This document shows positions 52,590-61,384 of a DNA stretch of 64,000 nt, piece after piece; position 1 is the first letter of the stretch; each line of letters starts with the position of its first letter. Below the pieces are notes generated by a model, which was given only the letters and a program-made list of their open reading frames with translations, made no database searches and was not told the origin of the DNA. Source of the stretch: Acidimicrobiales bacterium. Lineage in GTDB: Bacteria > Actinomycetota > Acidimicrobiia > Acidimicrobiales > Aldehydirespiratoraceae. The translations under genes and the position numbers were made by a program. The stretch is taken from contig JAWKIR010000002.1 of NCBI GenBank assembly GCA_041394245.1, forward strand, positions 2,356,001 to 2,420,000. Direction: 5' to 3'.

Positions 52590-53492
52590 CCGTCGACGGG
52601 CGGTTGCGACGGTCGTGACGAGTTCGATGGGCCGCTCGTAGTACGCCTGCCATGTGAAGCTGAGCGGTGTCCACCCGCGGTTGACGACCCGGTTCCGACG
52701 GACCGGGTCTCGTTCGAACGACAACCGGTTGAGGTGCCAGCGCACGCTGTCGAGCTCGATGGCGATTCGTTCGTCGGGGTAGGCGAGGTCGACGAAGCCG
52801 ACCAGGCCCGCGCCATCGTTGATCTCGAACTCGAACTCCGGCTGGGGCAGACCGTGGGCGACGAGCAGGCGTGCAACGAGACGGCTGAACTCGCTTTTCG
52901 GAACCGCAGTCTCGCCGAGGCGTTCGTCGAGCACGGTTCGGAGGCGGCCACACCCGTCGCGGCCCTTGCGTGAGTGCCGAACGAGCACGTCGGCGAGATC
53001 ACCGAGCTTCAATCGGCGATCGACGAGGAGGACGTCGATCAGCGCGTTGGTTCGCTCGAGGCTCGACACCCCGGCGAAGTCGAGCACGCTGCGCGCCAAC
53101 CCGGTGGTGGGAATGCCGTCGACCTCGGACATGTCGATGCGGTCGATCTGGGTGGTCTGGTGCAAGGCGAAGTCGCCCGGTGCACGCCACCGGCCCTGCT
53201 CGATGCTCACCTCGATCCTCGGACTCCGATGCCCCCGGACCCCATGGTTGCGAATGGCCGACCGGTGACTGGCAACCCCGTCGACGGTGAGGCACGCGGC
53301 CATGAGTCGCGACGCCCAGGAATCGGGCGCGAGGTGGTGTCGATACACCCCGTGTGAGAGCCGATGCCACTCTCCTGATGCGACGCGACGGTCGATCTGG
53401 TGGCGGGTGGCGTCGGCCTGGAGAGCCTGTTGGCGGCTGATGACACCGTGTTGACGAGTGAAGACCTCGGCAAGGTGTTGGGGGGTACGCAT
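52572..53492 (-). CDS. AbiEi-type antitoxin-domain protein with a DUF559 nuclease-fold C-terminus
   Basis: 306 aa. The N-terminal winged-helix AbiEi_4-like domain begins TPQHLAEVFTRQHGVISRQQALQADATRHQIDRRVASGEWHRLSHGVYR. The C-terminal DUF559/Vsr-like domain (about 205-300) shows VGFVDLAYPDERIAIELDS and WTPLSFTWQAYYERP. These genes are scattered in many actinobacterial genomes, often without an AbiEii toxin; none is adjacent here. Start ATG 53492; the frame is open to 53561. It lies between two 50-bp inverted repeats that suggest mobility. Confidence 0.8.
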   Translation of the reverse strand: MRTPQHLAEVFTRQHGVISRQQALQADATRHQIDRRVASGEWHRLSHGVYRHHLAPDSWASRLMAACLTVDGVASHRSAIRNHGVRGHRSPRIEVSIEQGRWRAPGDFALHQTTQIDRIDMSEVDGIPTTGLARSVLDFAGVSSLERTNALIDVLLVDRRLKLGDLADVLVRHSRKGRDGCGRLRTVLDERLGETAVPKSEFSRLVARLLVAHGLPQPEFEFEINDGAGLVGFVDLAYPDERIAIELDSVRWHLNRLSFERDPVRRNRVVNRGWTPLSFTWQAYYERPIELVTTVATARRRLLKAG

Positions 53493-53567
53493 GGTTTCTC
53501 CCGTTCGTGCATGGGAGAAGTAGGCGACACCCTGTCGCGCCGGTGTGACAGTCCGCCGCACCGAGCC

Positions 53568-53617
53568 GTTCTGAAGGGGAGTTCGCCCGCGAAAGGCGGG
53601 CGGGGGCGCCTTAGTTT
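53568..53617 (-). repeat. Right copy of the 50-bp imperfect inverted repeat (also a terminator hairpin)
   Basis: On the minus strand it reads AAACTAAGGCG through CCTTCAGAAC, starting at the stop of the acyl-CoA dehydrogenase gene. It contains a 7-bp hairpin CGCCCGC / GCGGGCG (53584-53602) that could terminate that gene. It is the inverted partner of 52540-52589. Confidence 0.7.
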
Positions 53618-54705
53618 GCGGGGGTGGCGGCGAGGGTGGCGCCGATCGCGCGGAGTTGCTGGCTGGCCGCGCCGAGGGTTACCTCGAGATGCTTGTTCCA
53701 CAGCGTGTAGCGGTGGAGCGGATAGTCGACGTCGACGCCGATGCCGCCGTGCATGTGCTGGGCGCCGTGGGCGACGAAGTGTGCGCCTTCGGATCCGAAC
53801 CACTTGGCGATCCGCAGGTCTTCCCACGGGTCGATCCCGTTGGCGATGCGCCACAGGGCCGACTGGGTCTGGAGGCGCAGCCCCTCCACCTGGATGAAGC
53901 AGTCGGCCAGACGCTGGGTCACCGCCTGGAAGGTGGCGATGGGGCGGCCGAACTGTTCACGCTCGCTCGTGTACTGCGCCGTGAGCCGGAGCTGACCCTC
54001 GACCACGCCCAGCTGGGTCGCGCACACGAGCGCGAGGTACCGGGCCTCGAACCAACGGATCGCGGCTTCGCCCGACGCGAGCAGTGTCGAGGGCGCCGCC
54101 GCGAACGTGAGCTCGTGCACGGTCTCCTTGCGGGTGGAGATTCCGGTCTGCGACGTGACTCCCGAACCGTGCGGATCGACGAGGTAGAGCCCCGGTCCGT
54201 CGGGTCCGAGCGCATTGACGACGGCGTGCGTGGCCTGGGATGCGAACTCCACGACCGACTTCACGCCGGTGAGCGAGCCGTCGGCTGCCGCGACGACCCC
54301 CGGGCGGGCGAGGTCCTCGCGGAGGTGTTCTGCGGTCGCAACCGTGAGGATGCGGGAGCCGTCGCACACGCCGGGAAGGAGTTCACCGGCGAGTGCGTCG
54401 TCGCCGAATTCGGCGATGGTCAGTGCTGCGAGCATCGTGGGCAGCGCGGGTACGGGTGCCACATGGCGGCCGACGGCTTCGCACACGAGCCCGGCCTCGA
54501 TGATGCCGAGTCCTCCGCCTCCGTGGGCCTCGGGGAGGGCGATGCCGGTCAGGCCGGCGTCGGCCATCAGGGCCCATTCTTCGGCGGCGAACCACTGGTC
54601 GGTCGCCTCGATCTGCTTGAGCCGTTCGTGATCGATCTTGTCGCCGAGGATCTGCATCGCCAGATCGCTGACGGCCTGCTCGGTTTCGTTGAGGTTGAAG
54701 TCCAT
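53611..54705 (-). CDS. Acyl-CoA dehydrogenase, FadE28-like subunit
   Basis: 364 aa. MDFNLNETEQAVSDLAMQIL, VEGQLRLTAQYTSEREQFGRPIATFQAVTQRLADCFI and QHMHGGIGVDVDYPLHRYTLW follow the acyl-CoA dehydrogenase fold. The middle beta domain is divergent, as in the ChsE-type partner subunit FadE28. It starts 2 nt after the FadE29-like gene stop on the minus strand. Together they probably form an alpha2beta2 enzyme for bulky (steroid- or terpenoid-like) acyl-CoA. Substrate is inferred. Confidence 0.87.
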   Translation of the reverse strand: MDFNLNETEQAVSDLAMQILGDKIDHERLKQIEATDQWFAAEEWALMADAGLTGIALPEAHGGGGLGIIEAGLVCEAVGRHVAPVPALPTMLAALTIAEFGDDALAGELLPGVCDGSRILTVATAEHLREDLARPGVVAAADGSLTGVKSVVEFASQATHAVVNALGPDGPGLYLVDPHGSGVTSQTGISTRKETVHELTFAAAPSTLLASGEAAIRWFEARYLALVCATQLGVVEGQLRLTAQYTSEREQFGRPIATFQAVTQRLADCFIQVEGLRLQTQSALWRIANGIDPWEDLRIAKWFGSEGAHFVAHGAQHMHGGIGVDVDYPLHRYTLWNKHLEVTLGAASQQLRAIGATLAATPAN

Positions 54706-54707
54706 CG

Positions 54708-55892
54708 CTACTTCCTGCGCTTCTCGCGGGGGAGAGCCATGCCGGCCCACCCGATGATGTCTCGTTGCAATTCGTTGGTGCCGCCGCCGAAGGTGAGGAC
54801 CCACACGCCGCGGTACAACTCCTCGATCCGGCCGGCCAGCACGGCGCCCGGTGAGCCGGGCCGCAGGGCACCGAGGGCGCCGAACAGCTCGGTTGCTTCC
54901 TTGTAGATGGCGTGCATCGACTCCGAACCCCACACCTTCACCGAGCTGGCGACGGCCGGGTTCAACGCGCCGGTGGTCTGGTTGTAGGCGACCTTCCAGT
55001 TGAGCAGGTCGAGGAAGCGGACGCGGGCCCGCATCTCGGCCAGCTTGACCTGTACCCATTCCTGGTCGATCACGCGACCGCCGTCGGGGTGCTCTGTGTC
55101 GCGGGCCCAATCGATGATCTGGTTCACCGTGTTGGTGATGCCGCCGGCGGCGCACAACGACACCCGCTCCTGGTTGAGCTGGCTGGTGATGAGGTTCCAG
55201 CCGCCGTGGACCTCGCCGACCACGGCGGACTCGGGGACGCGCACGTCGTCGTAGAACGTCGCGGTGGTGTTGGTCGTCCCCATCGTGATGAACGGCGAGA
55301 TCGAGAAGCCGGGGTCGCTCGTCGGGACCAGGAAGATGGTGATGCCCTTGTGGGCGGGGGCATCGGGATCGGTGCGGGCCGCGAGCCAGATGTAGTCGGC
55401 GTCCCACGCCAGCGAGGTGTAGAGCTTCTGGCCGTTGATGACCCACTCGTCGCCGTCCTTCACCGCCCTGGTCTGCAGCGAGGCGAGGTCGGAGCCGGCA
55501 CCCGGCTCGGAGTAGCCGATGGAGAAGAACATGTCGCCGGTGAGGATCTTGGGCAGGAAGTCGTTCTTCTGCTCTTCGGTGCCGAAGTGGCGCAAGGTCG
55601 GACCGACCGTGTTGGTCGTGAGGAACGGGATCGGGCAGCCCGCCTTCTGCGCCTCGTTGAAGAAGATGTAGTTCTCGACAGGGGTGTAGCCCTTGCCTCC
55701 GTACTCCTCGGGCCACGCGACGCCGAGCCAGCCGTCGGCGCCGATCTTGCGAATGAGATCCCGATACGGCTCGTTGGCGCTGAGTTCGTCGTTGCGAATC
55801 GACGCCTTCACTTCGTCGGTCATCAACGTCGTGAAGTAGTCGCGGAGCTCGGCCTGGAGATCTTTCTGGTCAGGTGTCAGATCGACGTGCAT
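54708..55892 (-). CDS. Acyl-CoA dehydrogenase, FadE29-like subunit
   Basis: 394 aa. MHVDLTPDQKDLQAELRDYFTTLM, FSIGYSEPGAGSDLASLQTRAVKDGDEWVINGQKLYTS and the C-terminal FGGGTNELQRDIIGWAGMALPR resemble ChsE2/FadE29, the partner in steroid side-chain oxidation in mycobacteria. FAD binding comes from the IGYSEPGAGSD and WVINGQK blocks. Followed directly by the FadE28-like gene. Confidence 0.9.
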   Translation of the reverse strand: MHVDLTPDQKDLQAELRDYFTTLMTDEVKASIRNDELSANEPYRDLIRKIGADGWLGVAWPEEYGGKGYTPVENYIFFNEAQKAGCPIPFLTTNTVGPTLRHFGTEEQKNDFLPKILTGDMFFSIGYSEPGAGSDLASLQTRAVKDGDEWVINGQKLYTSLAWDADYIWLAARTDPDAPAHKGITIFLVPTSDPGFSISPFITMGTTNTTATFYDDVRVPESAVVGEVHGGWNLITSQLNQERVSLCAAGGITNTVNQIIDWARDTEHPDGGRVIDQEWVQVKLAEMRARVRFLDLLNWKVAYNQTTGALNPAVASSVKVWGSESMHAIYKEATELFGALGALRPGSPGAVLAGRIEELYRGVWVLTFGGGTNELQRDIIGWAGMALPREKRRK

Positions 55893-55904
55893 CCGCAGAC
55901 TGTC

Positions 55905-56729
55905 TCAGACCCGGTCTCCGACCGCCACTCGCGCCATCTCCCGGCGGGCCGGGTAGTGGTCCGCCGTCGCGAAATGTTGGGTCGACCGCTCGTCCCAGAG
56001 ACAGAGTTCGCCCACCGTCCAGGTGTGACGGATGCAGCGGTTGGGTTGCTCCGCCTGGTCGACGAGGAAGCCGAGCAGCGCCTCGGACTCGCGCCGTTCG
56101 AGCTCCACGATGCGGCGGGTGAACTGTCGATTGACGTAGAGGTAGCTGCGGCCGGTGACCGGGTGGGTACCGATCACCGGATGGCGGGTGTCGGGGAGCA
56201 GTTGGCGCGCCATCTCGAACACGTCGACCCCGCCCTTGGTCTTGAAGGCTTCGCCCGAGCCGATGTCGTGATGGGCCGTCAGCCCCGTCAGCAACGCGCG
56301 CATCCCCGCCGACAACGCGTCGTGCGCGGCGTACATCGATGCCCACAAGGTGTCGCCGCCGTGGGCCGGCATCTCGATCGGCCGGAGCGATCCGATCGCC
56401 GGCGGCTCCAGGTCCCACGACACATCGGTGTGCCAGCGGTCCTGGAACGGCGGATGGTCGGCATCGTCGACGATGTGCTCGGCGACGGCCTCGGTCCGGC
56501 CGGCCACCCTCGCCAGCGGGTGGATGTAGGGCGAGCCGATCCGGAGCATGAACGCGAGGTGCTGTTCGTCGGTCAGATCGTCCTGGTCTCGGATGAACAC
56601 CACCTGGTGCTCGTGCACGGCCGCCATCAGCTCGTCGACGGCGTCGTCGTCGAGCGTGTCGACCCGTGGGAGTCCGGTGATCTCCGCGCCGAGGATCGGC
56701 GTCAGTCGGCGCGTCTCGAAGCTGGCCAT
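55905..56729 (-). CDS. TauD/TfdA-family Fe(II)/2-oxoglutarate dioxygenase
   Basis: 274 aa. The 2-His-1-carboxylate set is HTD in FQDRWHTDVSWDLEPPAIG and the distal His in RSTQHFATADHYPARREMARV, with Arg for 2-oxoglutarate in the last segment. ALPRVDTLDDDAVDELMAAVHEHQVVFIRDQ-type N-terminus as in TauD. It hydroxylates an unknown substrate. Divergent from mftE with 23 nt between starts, so their promoters overlap. Confidence 0.9.
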   Translation of the reverse strand: MASFETRRLTPILGAEITGLPRVDTLDDDAVDELMAAVHEHQVVFIRDQDDLTDEQHLAFMLRIGSPYIHPLARVAGRTEAVAEHIVDDADHPPFQDRWHTDVSWDLEPPAIGSLRPIEMPAHGGDTLWASMYAAHDALSAGMRALLTGLTAHHDIGSGEAFKTKGGVDVFEMARQLLPDTRHPVIGTHPVTGRSYLYVNRQFTRRIVELERRESEALLGFLVDQAEQPNRCIRHTWTVGELCLWDERSTQHFATADHYPARREMARVAVGDRV

Positions 56730-56752
56730 CGCCGGACACTACCGTCGCCACC

Positions 56753-57418
56753 ATGAGCCTGGGATCCCGAACGTCGCCGTCGCTGTCGGACCGGGCACTG
56801 ACGCTGCTGTTGCCACTCGGCGCGACGGAACAGCACGGCCCTCATCTCCCGCTCGACACGGACACCCGGATCGCAGTGGCGGTCGCAGAAGGAGTCGCGG
56901 CGCAGCTGGCGGACACGGTGGTGGCCCCTGCGGTGGCCATCGGCGCGTCCGGCGAACACGCGGGATTCCCGGGCACGCTCTCGATCGGGACGAAGGTTCT
57001 GGCCGACGTGCTGATCGAGATCGTGAGGACGGCAGGGCCCGAGTTCGCCCGCATCGTGGTCGTCAACGGTCACGGCGGCAATGCCTACGCGTTGCGCGCG
57101 GCCGTGGCGACCTGCGCGGCCGAGGGTCGTGCGCTCGACGTCTGGTCGGTGCGCCTGCCGGGGGCCGATGCGCATGCCGGCTTGACCGAAACGTCGCTCC
57201 TGCTGCATCTCGCACCGGAGCTCGTGCGGCTGGCGGCAGCAGAGAGCGGGAACACCGATCCCATCGATGAGCTGCTCCCGAAGATGATGGAGTGCGGCGT
57301 TCGGGAAGTGTCGCCGAACGGCGTGCTCGGCGATCCGACGGGGGCGACTCCCGAGCACGGTGCCGCGCTCCTTTCGGCGCTGGTCGACGACGCCATCGCC
57401 CAGATCGACACCCGGTAG
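56753..57418 (+). CDS. mftE: Mycofactocin creatininase-family peptidase MftE
   Basis: 221 aa. Creatininase fold with metal ligands in PLGATEQHGPHLPLDTDT (Glu26, His28, Asp36) and VVNGHGGNAYAL, plus a later E-type ligand in GLTETSLLLHL. MftE releases the crosslinked Val-Tyr dipeptide from MftA. ATG 56753. Followed by the mycofactocin-type SDR and an alcohol dehydrogenase, confirming context. Confidence 0.92.
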   Translation: MSLGSRTSPSLSDRALTLLLPLGATEQHGPHLPLDTDTRIAVAVAEGVAAQLADTVVAPAVAIGASGEHAGFPGTLSIGTKVLADVLIEIVRTAGPEFARIVVVNGHGGNAYALRAAVATCAAEGRALDVWSVRLPGADAHAGLTETSLLLHLAPELVRLAAAESGNTDPIDELLPKMMECGVREVSPNGVLGDPTGATPEHGAALLSALVDDAIAQIDTR

Positions 57419-57453
57419 TCGCAGTCTGCGCCCGCGCCTGCGACGCTGGGCCG

Positions 57454-58245
57454 ATGCAACGACCCGTAGCCCTCGTCACCGGCGCCGCCCGCGGCATGGG
57501 CGCCGCGACTGTCGCCCGTCTCGTCGCCGACGGCTGGTCGGTCGTCGCCACCGACATCTGTGCCGACGAGCCAGCGATCCCGTACGGCATGGGCACACTC
57601 GCGGAGCTCGAGGCGGTGGCGGCCGCCGGCGGTGAGTTCGTCACCCCGGTGGTCGCCGATGTGCGCGACCAGGCGGCGATGCGCGCCGCGGTCGCCACTG
57701 CCGTCGACCTGTTCGGTCGGCTCGACGCGGCCATCGCGGTCGCCGGCGTGTTCGCCGCCGGTGACCGGCTGTGGGAGGTGTCCGACGCCGAGTGGGACGC
57801 CGTGGTCGACATCGACCTGCGCGGCGTGTTCCACACGGCCCGCGCCGCGATCCCGGCGATCCTCGAGAGTCCCGAGCCGTGGCGGGGACGCTTCGTCGCC
57901 ATCGCCTCGACCGCCGCGATGGTCGGGCTCAAGAACATGGCGCCCTATGTGGCGGCCAAGCACGGCGTCGTCGGTCTCGTCCGGTCGTTGGCCGTCGACC
58001 TGTCCGGTACCGGTGTCACGGCCAACGCGGTGGCTCCCGGCTCGACCCGCACCGCGATCATCGAGGCATCGGCGGCCGCCTACGACACCGATGTCGGCGA
58101 GTTCGCGGAACATCAGCGGCCCATCGGCCGGCTGATCGAGCCCGACGAGATCGCCGGCGCGGTGGCGTACCTGTGCTCGGAGGCGGCTGCGGCCGTGACC
58201 GGGATCGTGCTTCCCGTCGACGGCGGGATGACGAGCACCATCTGA
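57454..58245 (+). CDS. Mycofactocin-coupled SDR family oxidoreductase
   Basis: 263 aa. TGAARGMGAATVARLVADG is the NAD-binding motif, and the sequence has an insertion after strand 2 (ICADEPAIPYGMGTLAELEAVAAAGGEFV) typical of SDRs whose NAD is non-exchangeable and recycled by mycofactocin. Catalytic Ser in ASTAAMVG and YVAAKHG. ATG 57454, 35 nt after mftE. Confidence 0.88.
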   Translation: MQRPVALVTGAARGMGAATVARLVADGWSVVATDICADEPAIPYGMGTLAELEAVAAAGGEFVTPVVADVRDQAAMRAAVATAVDLFGRLDAAIAVAGVFAAGDRLWEVSDAEWDAVVDIDLRGVFHTARAAIPAILESPEPWRGRFVAIASTAAMVGLKNMAPYVAAKHGVVGLVRSLAVDLSGTGVTANAVAPGSTRTAIIEASAAAYDTDVGEFAEHQRPIGRLIEPDEIAGAVAYLCSEAAAAVTGIVLPVDGGMTSTI

Positions 58246-58303
58246 CGGCGGGCCGCGGCGCGGACTACCGTCTCGGTTCTCGCTTCACGAAGGACGAACA
58301 ACG

Positions 58304-59425
58304 ATGAGAACACGCGCCGCAGTGCTGTACGGGGCCAACCAGGAATGGAAGGTCGAGGAGATCGAGCTCGACGCTCCGGGCAAGGGTGAGGTGCTGATCA
58401 AGACCCATGCCGCCGGCCTGTGTCACTCCGACGAACACCTCGTCACCGGCGATCTGGCCGGCGACACCTTGTTTCCCGTCATCGGCGGGCACGAGGGGTC
58501 CGGAGTCGTCATCGAGGTGGGTGAGGGCGTGACCGACTTCGAGGTCGGCGACCATGTCGCCGTCTCGTTCGTGCCCGCGTGCGGCAAGTGTCGTTGGTGC
58601 GCATCGGGTCAGCAGAACCTCTGCAATCTCGGCGCCGGCACGCTCGGTCCGGGCATGATCTCCGATGGTCGCTGTGGTCACCACGGCCCCGCCGGTGAAG
58701 ACATCAACACCATGGCCAAGCTCGGCACGTTCGCCGAGCACATGCTCCTGAGCGAGGACTCGGTGATCAAGGTCGACAAGGACCTTCCGCTCATCCCGGT
58801 CGCGCTCGTGAGCTGTGGCGTCGCCACGGGCTACGGCAGCGCCGTGAACCGCGCCGAGGTGACCGCCGGCGACACCGTCGTCGTGGTCGGCTGTGGCGGC
58901 ATCGGGGCCAATGTGCTCCAGGGTGCGAAGGCTGCCGGCGCGATGAATGTCGTCGCCGTCGATCCCTCGGAGTTCAAGCGCGAGAAGGCAGCCGAGTTCG
59001 GCGCGACCCACACCGCCGCCTCGATGGAAGAGGCGATGGCGCTGGTGGGCGGACTCACCGAGGGGGTCATGGCCGACAGCGTCATCCTCTCCGCCGGTGT
59101 GATCCACGGCGACATGCTCGCCCCGGCCCAGTTCCTGACCCGCAAGGGCGGCACGATCGTCGTCACCGGTCTCGCTCCGATGATGCAGATGGACGTGCAG
59201 CTCAACCTCTTCGAGCTGGCCATGATGAACAAGCAGATCAGGGGCACGATCTTCGGTTCCGACAGCCCTCGTCGGGCGGTACCGAGGCTCTTGAGCATGT
59301 ACCAGGCCGGCCAGTTGAAGCTCGACGAGCTCGTGACCAAGACCTACACCCTCGACCAGATCAACGAGGGCTACCAGGACATGCGCGACGACAAGAACAT
59401 CCGCGGCGTTCTCGTCTTCGACTAG
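58304..59425 (+). CDS. NDMA-dependent zinc alcohol dehydrogenase, copy 1
   Basis: 373-aa MDR-family dehydrogenase. Catalytic zinc ligands lie in AAGLCHSDEHL and GGHEGSGVV; structural zinc is CGKCRWCASGQQNLC; the Rossmann motif VVVGCGGIGANVLQ binds NAD. Members of this subfamily carry tightly bound NAD and need mycofactocin (NDMA in vitro) for turnover. ATG 58304. A close paralogue lies 2 kb downstream. Confidence 0.92.
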   Translation: MRTRAAVLYGANQEWKVEEIELDAPGKGEVLIKTHAAGLCHSDEHLVTGDLAGDTLFPVIGGHEGSGVVIEVGEGVTDFEVGDHVAVSFVPACGKCRWCASGQQNLCNLGAGTLGPGMISDGRCGHHGPAGEDINTMAKLGTFAEHMLLSEDSVIKVDKDLPLIPVALVSCGVATGYGSAVNRAEVTAGDTVVVVGCGGIGANVLQGAKAAGAMNVVAVDPSEFKREKAAEFGATHTAASMEEAMALVGGLTEGVMADSVILSAGVIHGDMLAPAQFLTRKGGTIVVTGLAPMMQMDVQLNLFELAMMNKQIRGTIFGSDSPRRAVPRLLSMYQAGQLKLDELVTKTYTLDQINEGYQDMRDDKNIRGVLVFD

Positions 59426-60279
59426 CGGTCGGGCCGTTCGGGCGCGGGCCGGCACAGCAGTGTGCTGCCACCGATGGCGAGGAGACGACCGTCGTCGGAC
59501 CAAGTCTCGGACTCGACACCGATGATCCCGGCGCGCCCGACCGGCGCCGCGCCCCAACCGAGCAGCCACTCGTGGTCGTGGGCCGGCTGGAGGAAGCGGC
59601 AGGTGAGCTCGATCGTGGGAGCGAACCACTCGAGTTCACCGGTGTGCGCGTTGGTCGCCGCTCCCCACGCGTCGAGGTCGGTGACGATCAGAACGCGGGT
59701 GTCGTCGAGCCACGGCTGATCGAAGCGAGGGCCGTCGACGAAGCGGTACCAGGCGGCCTGGTCGGGCTCGCTCGGGGCGCGGTTCGCCCAGTCGTCGGTC
59801 CACTGCGTCGGTCGGTGGTCGAGGCGGTTCCAGAACTCGTGCATGACCTGTTCGCCCTGGGCGGCCAGGCGGTCGTGGAAGCTCGGCAGCTGGGTGTGGT
59901 GGGCCACGTCGGGCCCGCGTCGCGCGGTGTGGTGGTCGAGTCCTTCGTCGGCGTCGGTACCCCACACCGTTGCCTCGAGGAGGGGCCGGTCGTCCTGCGC
60001 CATCACCACCCTCGTGCAGGTCGCGACGCGCGTGGTTCGCAGTGTCTCGACCCGCAGGGTCACCGGCGCGAACCGGGCGGCAGCGAGAAAGCTCGTGTTG
60101 ATCGAGGCCGGGCGGCCGCGGCCGCAGTGATCGCCCGCGGCGCGCAGCGCGATCGACGCGATGTAGCCCCCCATCGGGCCCCAGATGGCCCACTCCTCGG
60201 AGGGGTGCGCCGTGTAGGTGCTCCATTGCTCGCCCCGCTCCGTGAGGACGATCGCCGTGTCGCGTTCGAGGTCTGCCAC
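59422..60279 (-). CDS. Double-hotdog acyl-CoA thioesterase family protein
   Basis: 285 aa. N-terminal hotdog WAIWGPMGGYIASIALRAAGDHCGRGRPASINTSFLAAARFAPVTLRVETLR and a C-terminal hotdog ending WGAAPVGRAGIIGVESETWSDDGRLLAIGGSTLLCR resemble TesB-like thioesterase proteins. GTG 60279 was chosen from domain onset. Convergent overlap of 4 nt with the dehydrogenase gene. Substrate unknown. Confidence 0.78.
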   Translation of the reverse strand: MADLERDTAIVLTERGEQWSTYTAHPSEEWAIWGPMGGYIASIALRAAGDHCGRGRPASINTSFLAAARFAPVTLRVETLRTTRVATCTRVVMAQDDRPLLEATVWGTDADEGLDHHTARRGPDVAHHTQLPSFHDRLAAQGEQVMHEFWNRLDHRPTQWTDDWANRAPSEPDQAAWYRFVDGPRFDQPWLDDTRVLIVTDLDAWGAATNAHTGELEWFAPTIELTCRFLQPAHDHEWLLGWGAAPVGRAGIIGVESETWSDDGRLLAIGGSTLLCRPAPERPDR

Positions 60280-60351
60280 GGGGCGACCGTAGCGGCCCGG
60301 GTGGGTGGCAGTTCGAGGATTTCGGCGTCGGGATCGGTCTAGCCTTCCGAC

Positions 60352-61296
60352 GTGACCGCACCGCTGATCGTCGACGTGTTCAGAGGCGGCGACGTCGAGA
60401 GCCGCCACGAGGTCGATGTCGTCGCGGTCGAGCCGGGGGGCCGCATTCTCTGGTCGCGCGGCGACGGGACGCGTGACGTGTTCGCTCGGTCTGCGCTCAA
60501 GCCGGTGCAGGCGGTTCCCCTGGTGAGCACCGGAGCTGGGGACGCGATCGGCGACGAACGACTGGCGATCGCCTGTGCGAGCCACGGCGGCGAGCCGCGT
60601 CACGTTGCGGTCGTCGATGCCTGGCTCGCCGACATCGGGTTCACCGTGGCGGACCTGGAATGTGGCGCCCACCCACCCTCGCATCGGCCGAGTGCCGATG
60701 CCCTGGCGGCCTCCGGAGAGCCGGCGACCGCTCGCCACAACAACTGTTCGGGCAAGCACGTGGGCTTTCTGTCGGTCTGTCGACACCTCGACATCGATCC
60801 GGCCGGCTACCTCTCGCCCACCCACGTCCTCCAGGCCGACCATCTGACCCCGGCGATCGAGGCGTGCTGCGGTGTCTCGTTGGCCGACTCGGTGCCGGGC
60901 GTCGACGGGTGCGGGATCCCCGTCTGGTCGATGCCGCTCGACCGTCTGGCCGCCGGGTGGACATCGCTCGGCTCGCTTCCCGAGGGCCGTCGCATCCTGA
61001 CGGCGATGACCGCGGAGCCGTTCATGGTGGGCGGCACCGACCGTGCCTGCACCCGGATCATCGGGGACGGCGACGGCCGGCTCGTGGTCAAGACCGGCGC
61101 CGAAGGCGTCTACTGCGGAATCGCGCTCGACTCCGGGACCGCGGTCGCGCTGAAGGTCCGCGACGGCGCGACCCGGGCGTCCGAGATGGCGATCGAGTGG
61201 GCGATGGCCGAGCTCGGCGCGTGCCCGCCGCCACCGCCACAGGTGCTGCGCAACTGGATCGGAACGGAGGTCGGGTCGATCCGGGTCGTGGCCTGA
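60352..61296 (+). CDS. Asparaginase (Rhizobium etli type, PF06089)
   Basis: 314 aa. The Ser-x-x-Lys motif SALKP (in DVFARSALKPVQAVPL) and the Cys-rich HNNCSGKHVGFLSVCRHLDI are features of the ReAV-type asparaginase II family. GTG 60352. Adjacent to an NDMA-dependent dehydrogenase without obvious metabolic link. Confidence 0.88.
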   Translation: MTAPLIVDVFRGGDVESRHEVDVVAVEPGGRILWSRGDGTRDVFARSALKPVQAVPLVSTGAGDAIGDERLAIACASHGGEPRHVAVVDAWLADIGFTVADLECGAHPPSHRPSADALAASGEPATARHNNCSGKHVGFLSVCRHLDIDPAGYLSPTHVLQADHLTPAIEACCGVSLADSVPGVDGCGIPVWSMPLDRLAAGWTSLGSLPEGRRILTAMTAEPFMVGGTDRACTRIIGDGDGRLVVKTGAEGVYCGIALDSGTAVALKVRDGATRASEMAIEWAMAELGACPPPPPQVLRNWIGTEVGSIRVVA

Positions 61297-61384
61297 AGCT
61301 GCGAACTATCGGTACCGGGCGCTGCGCTGGTACCTTCTGCCGCGTTCACCGTCTCGCCCGAACACGTCCTCCGAGGGGATCATC

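Noticed and set aside
52572..53492. Complete AbiE phage-defence system
   Set aside because: Only an AbiEi-like domain fused to DUF559 is present; there is no AbiEii nucleotidyltransferase nearby.
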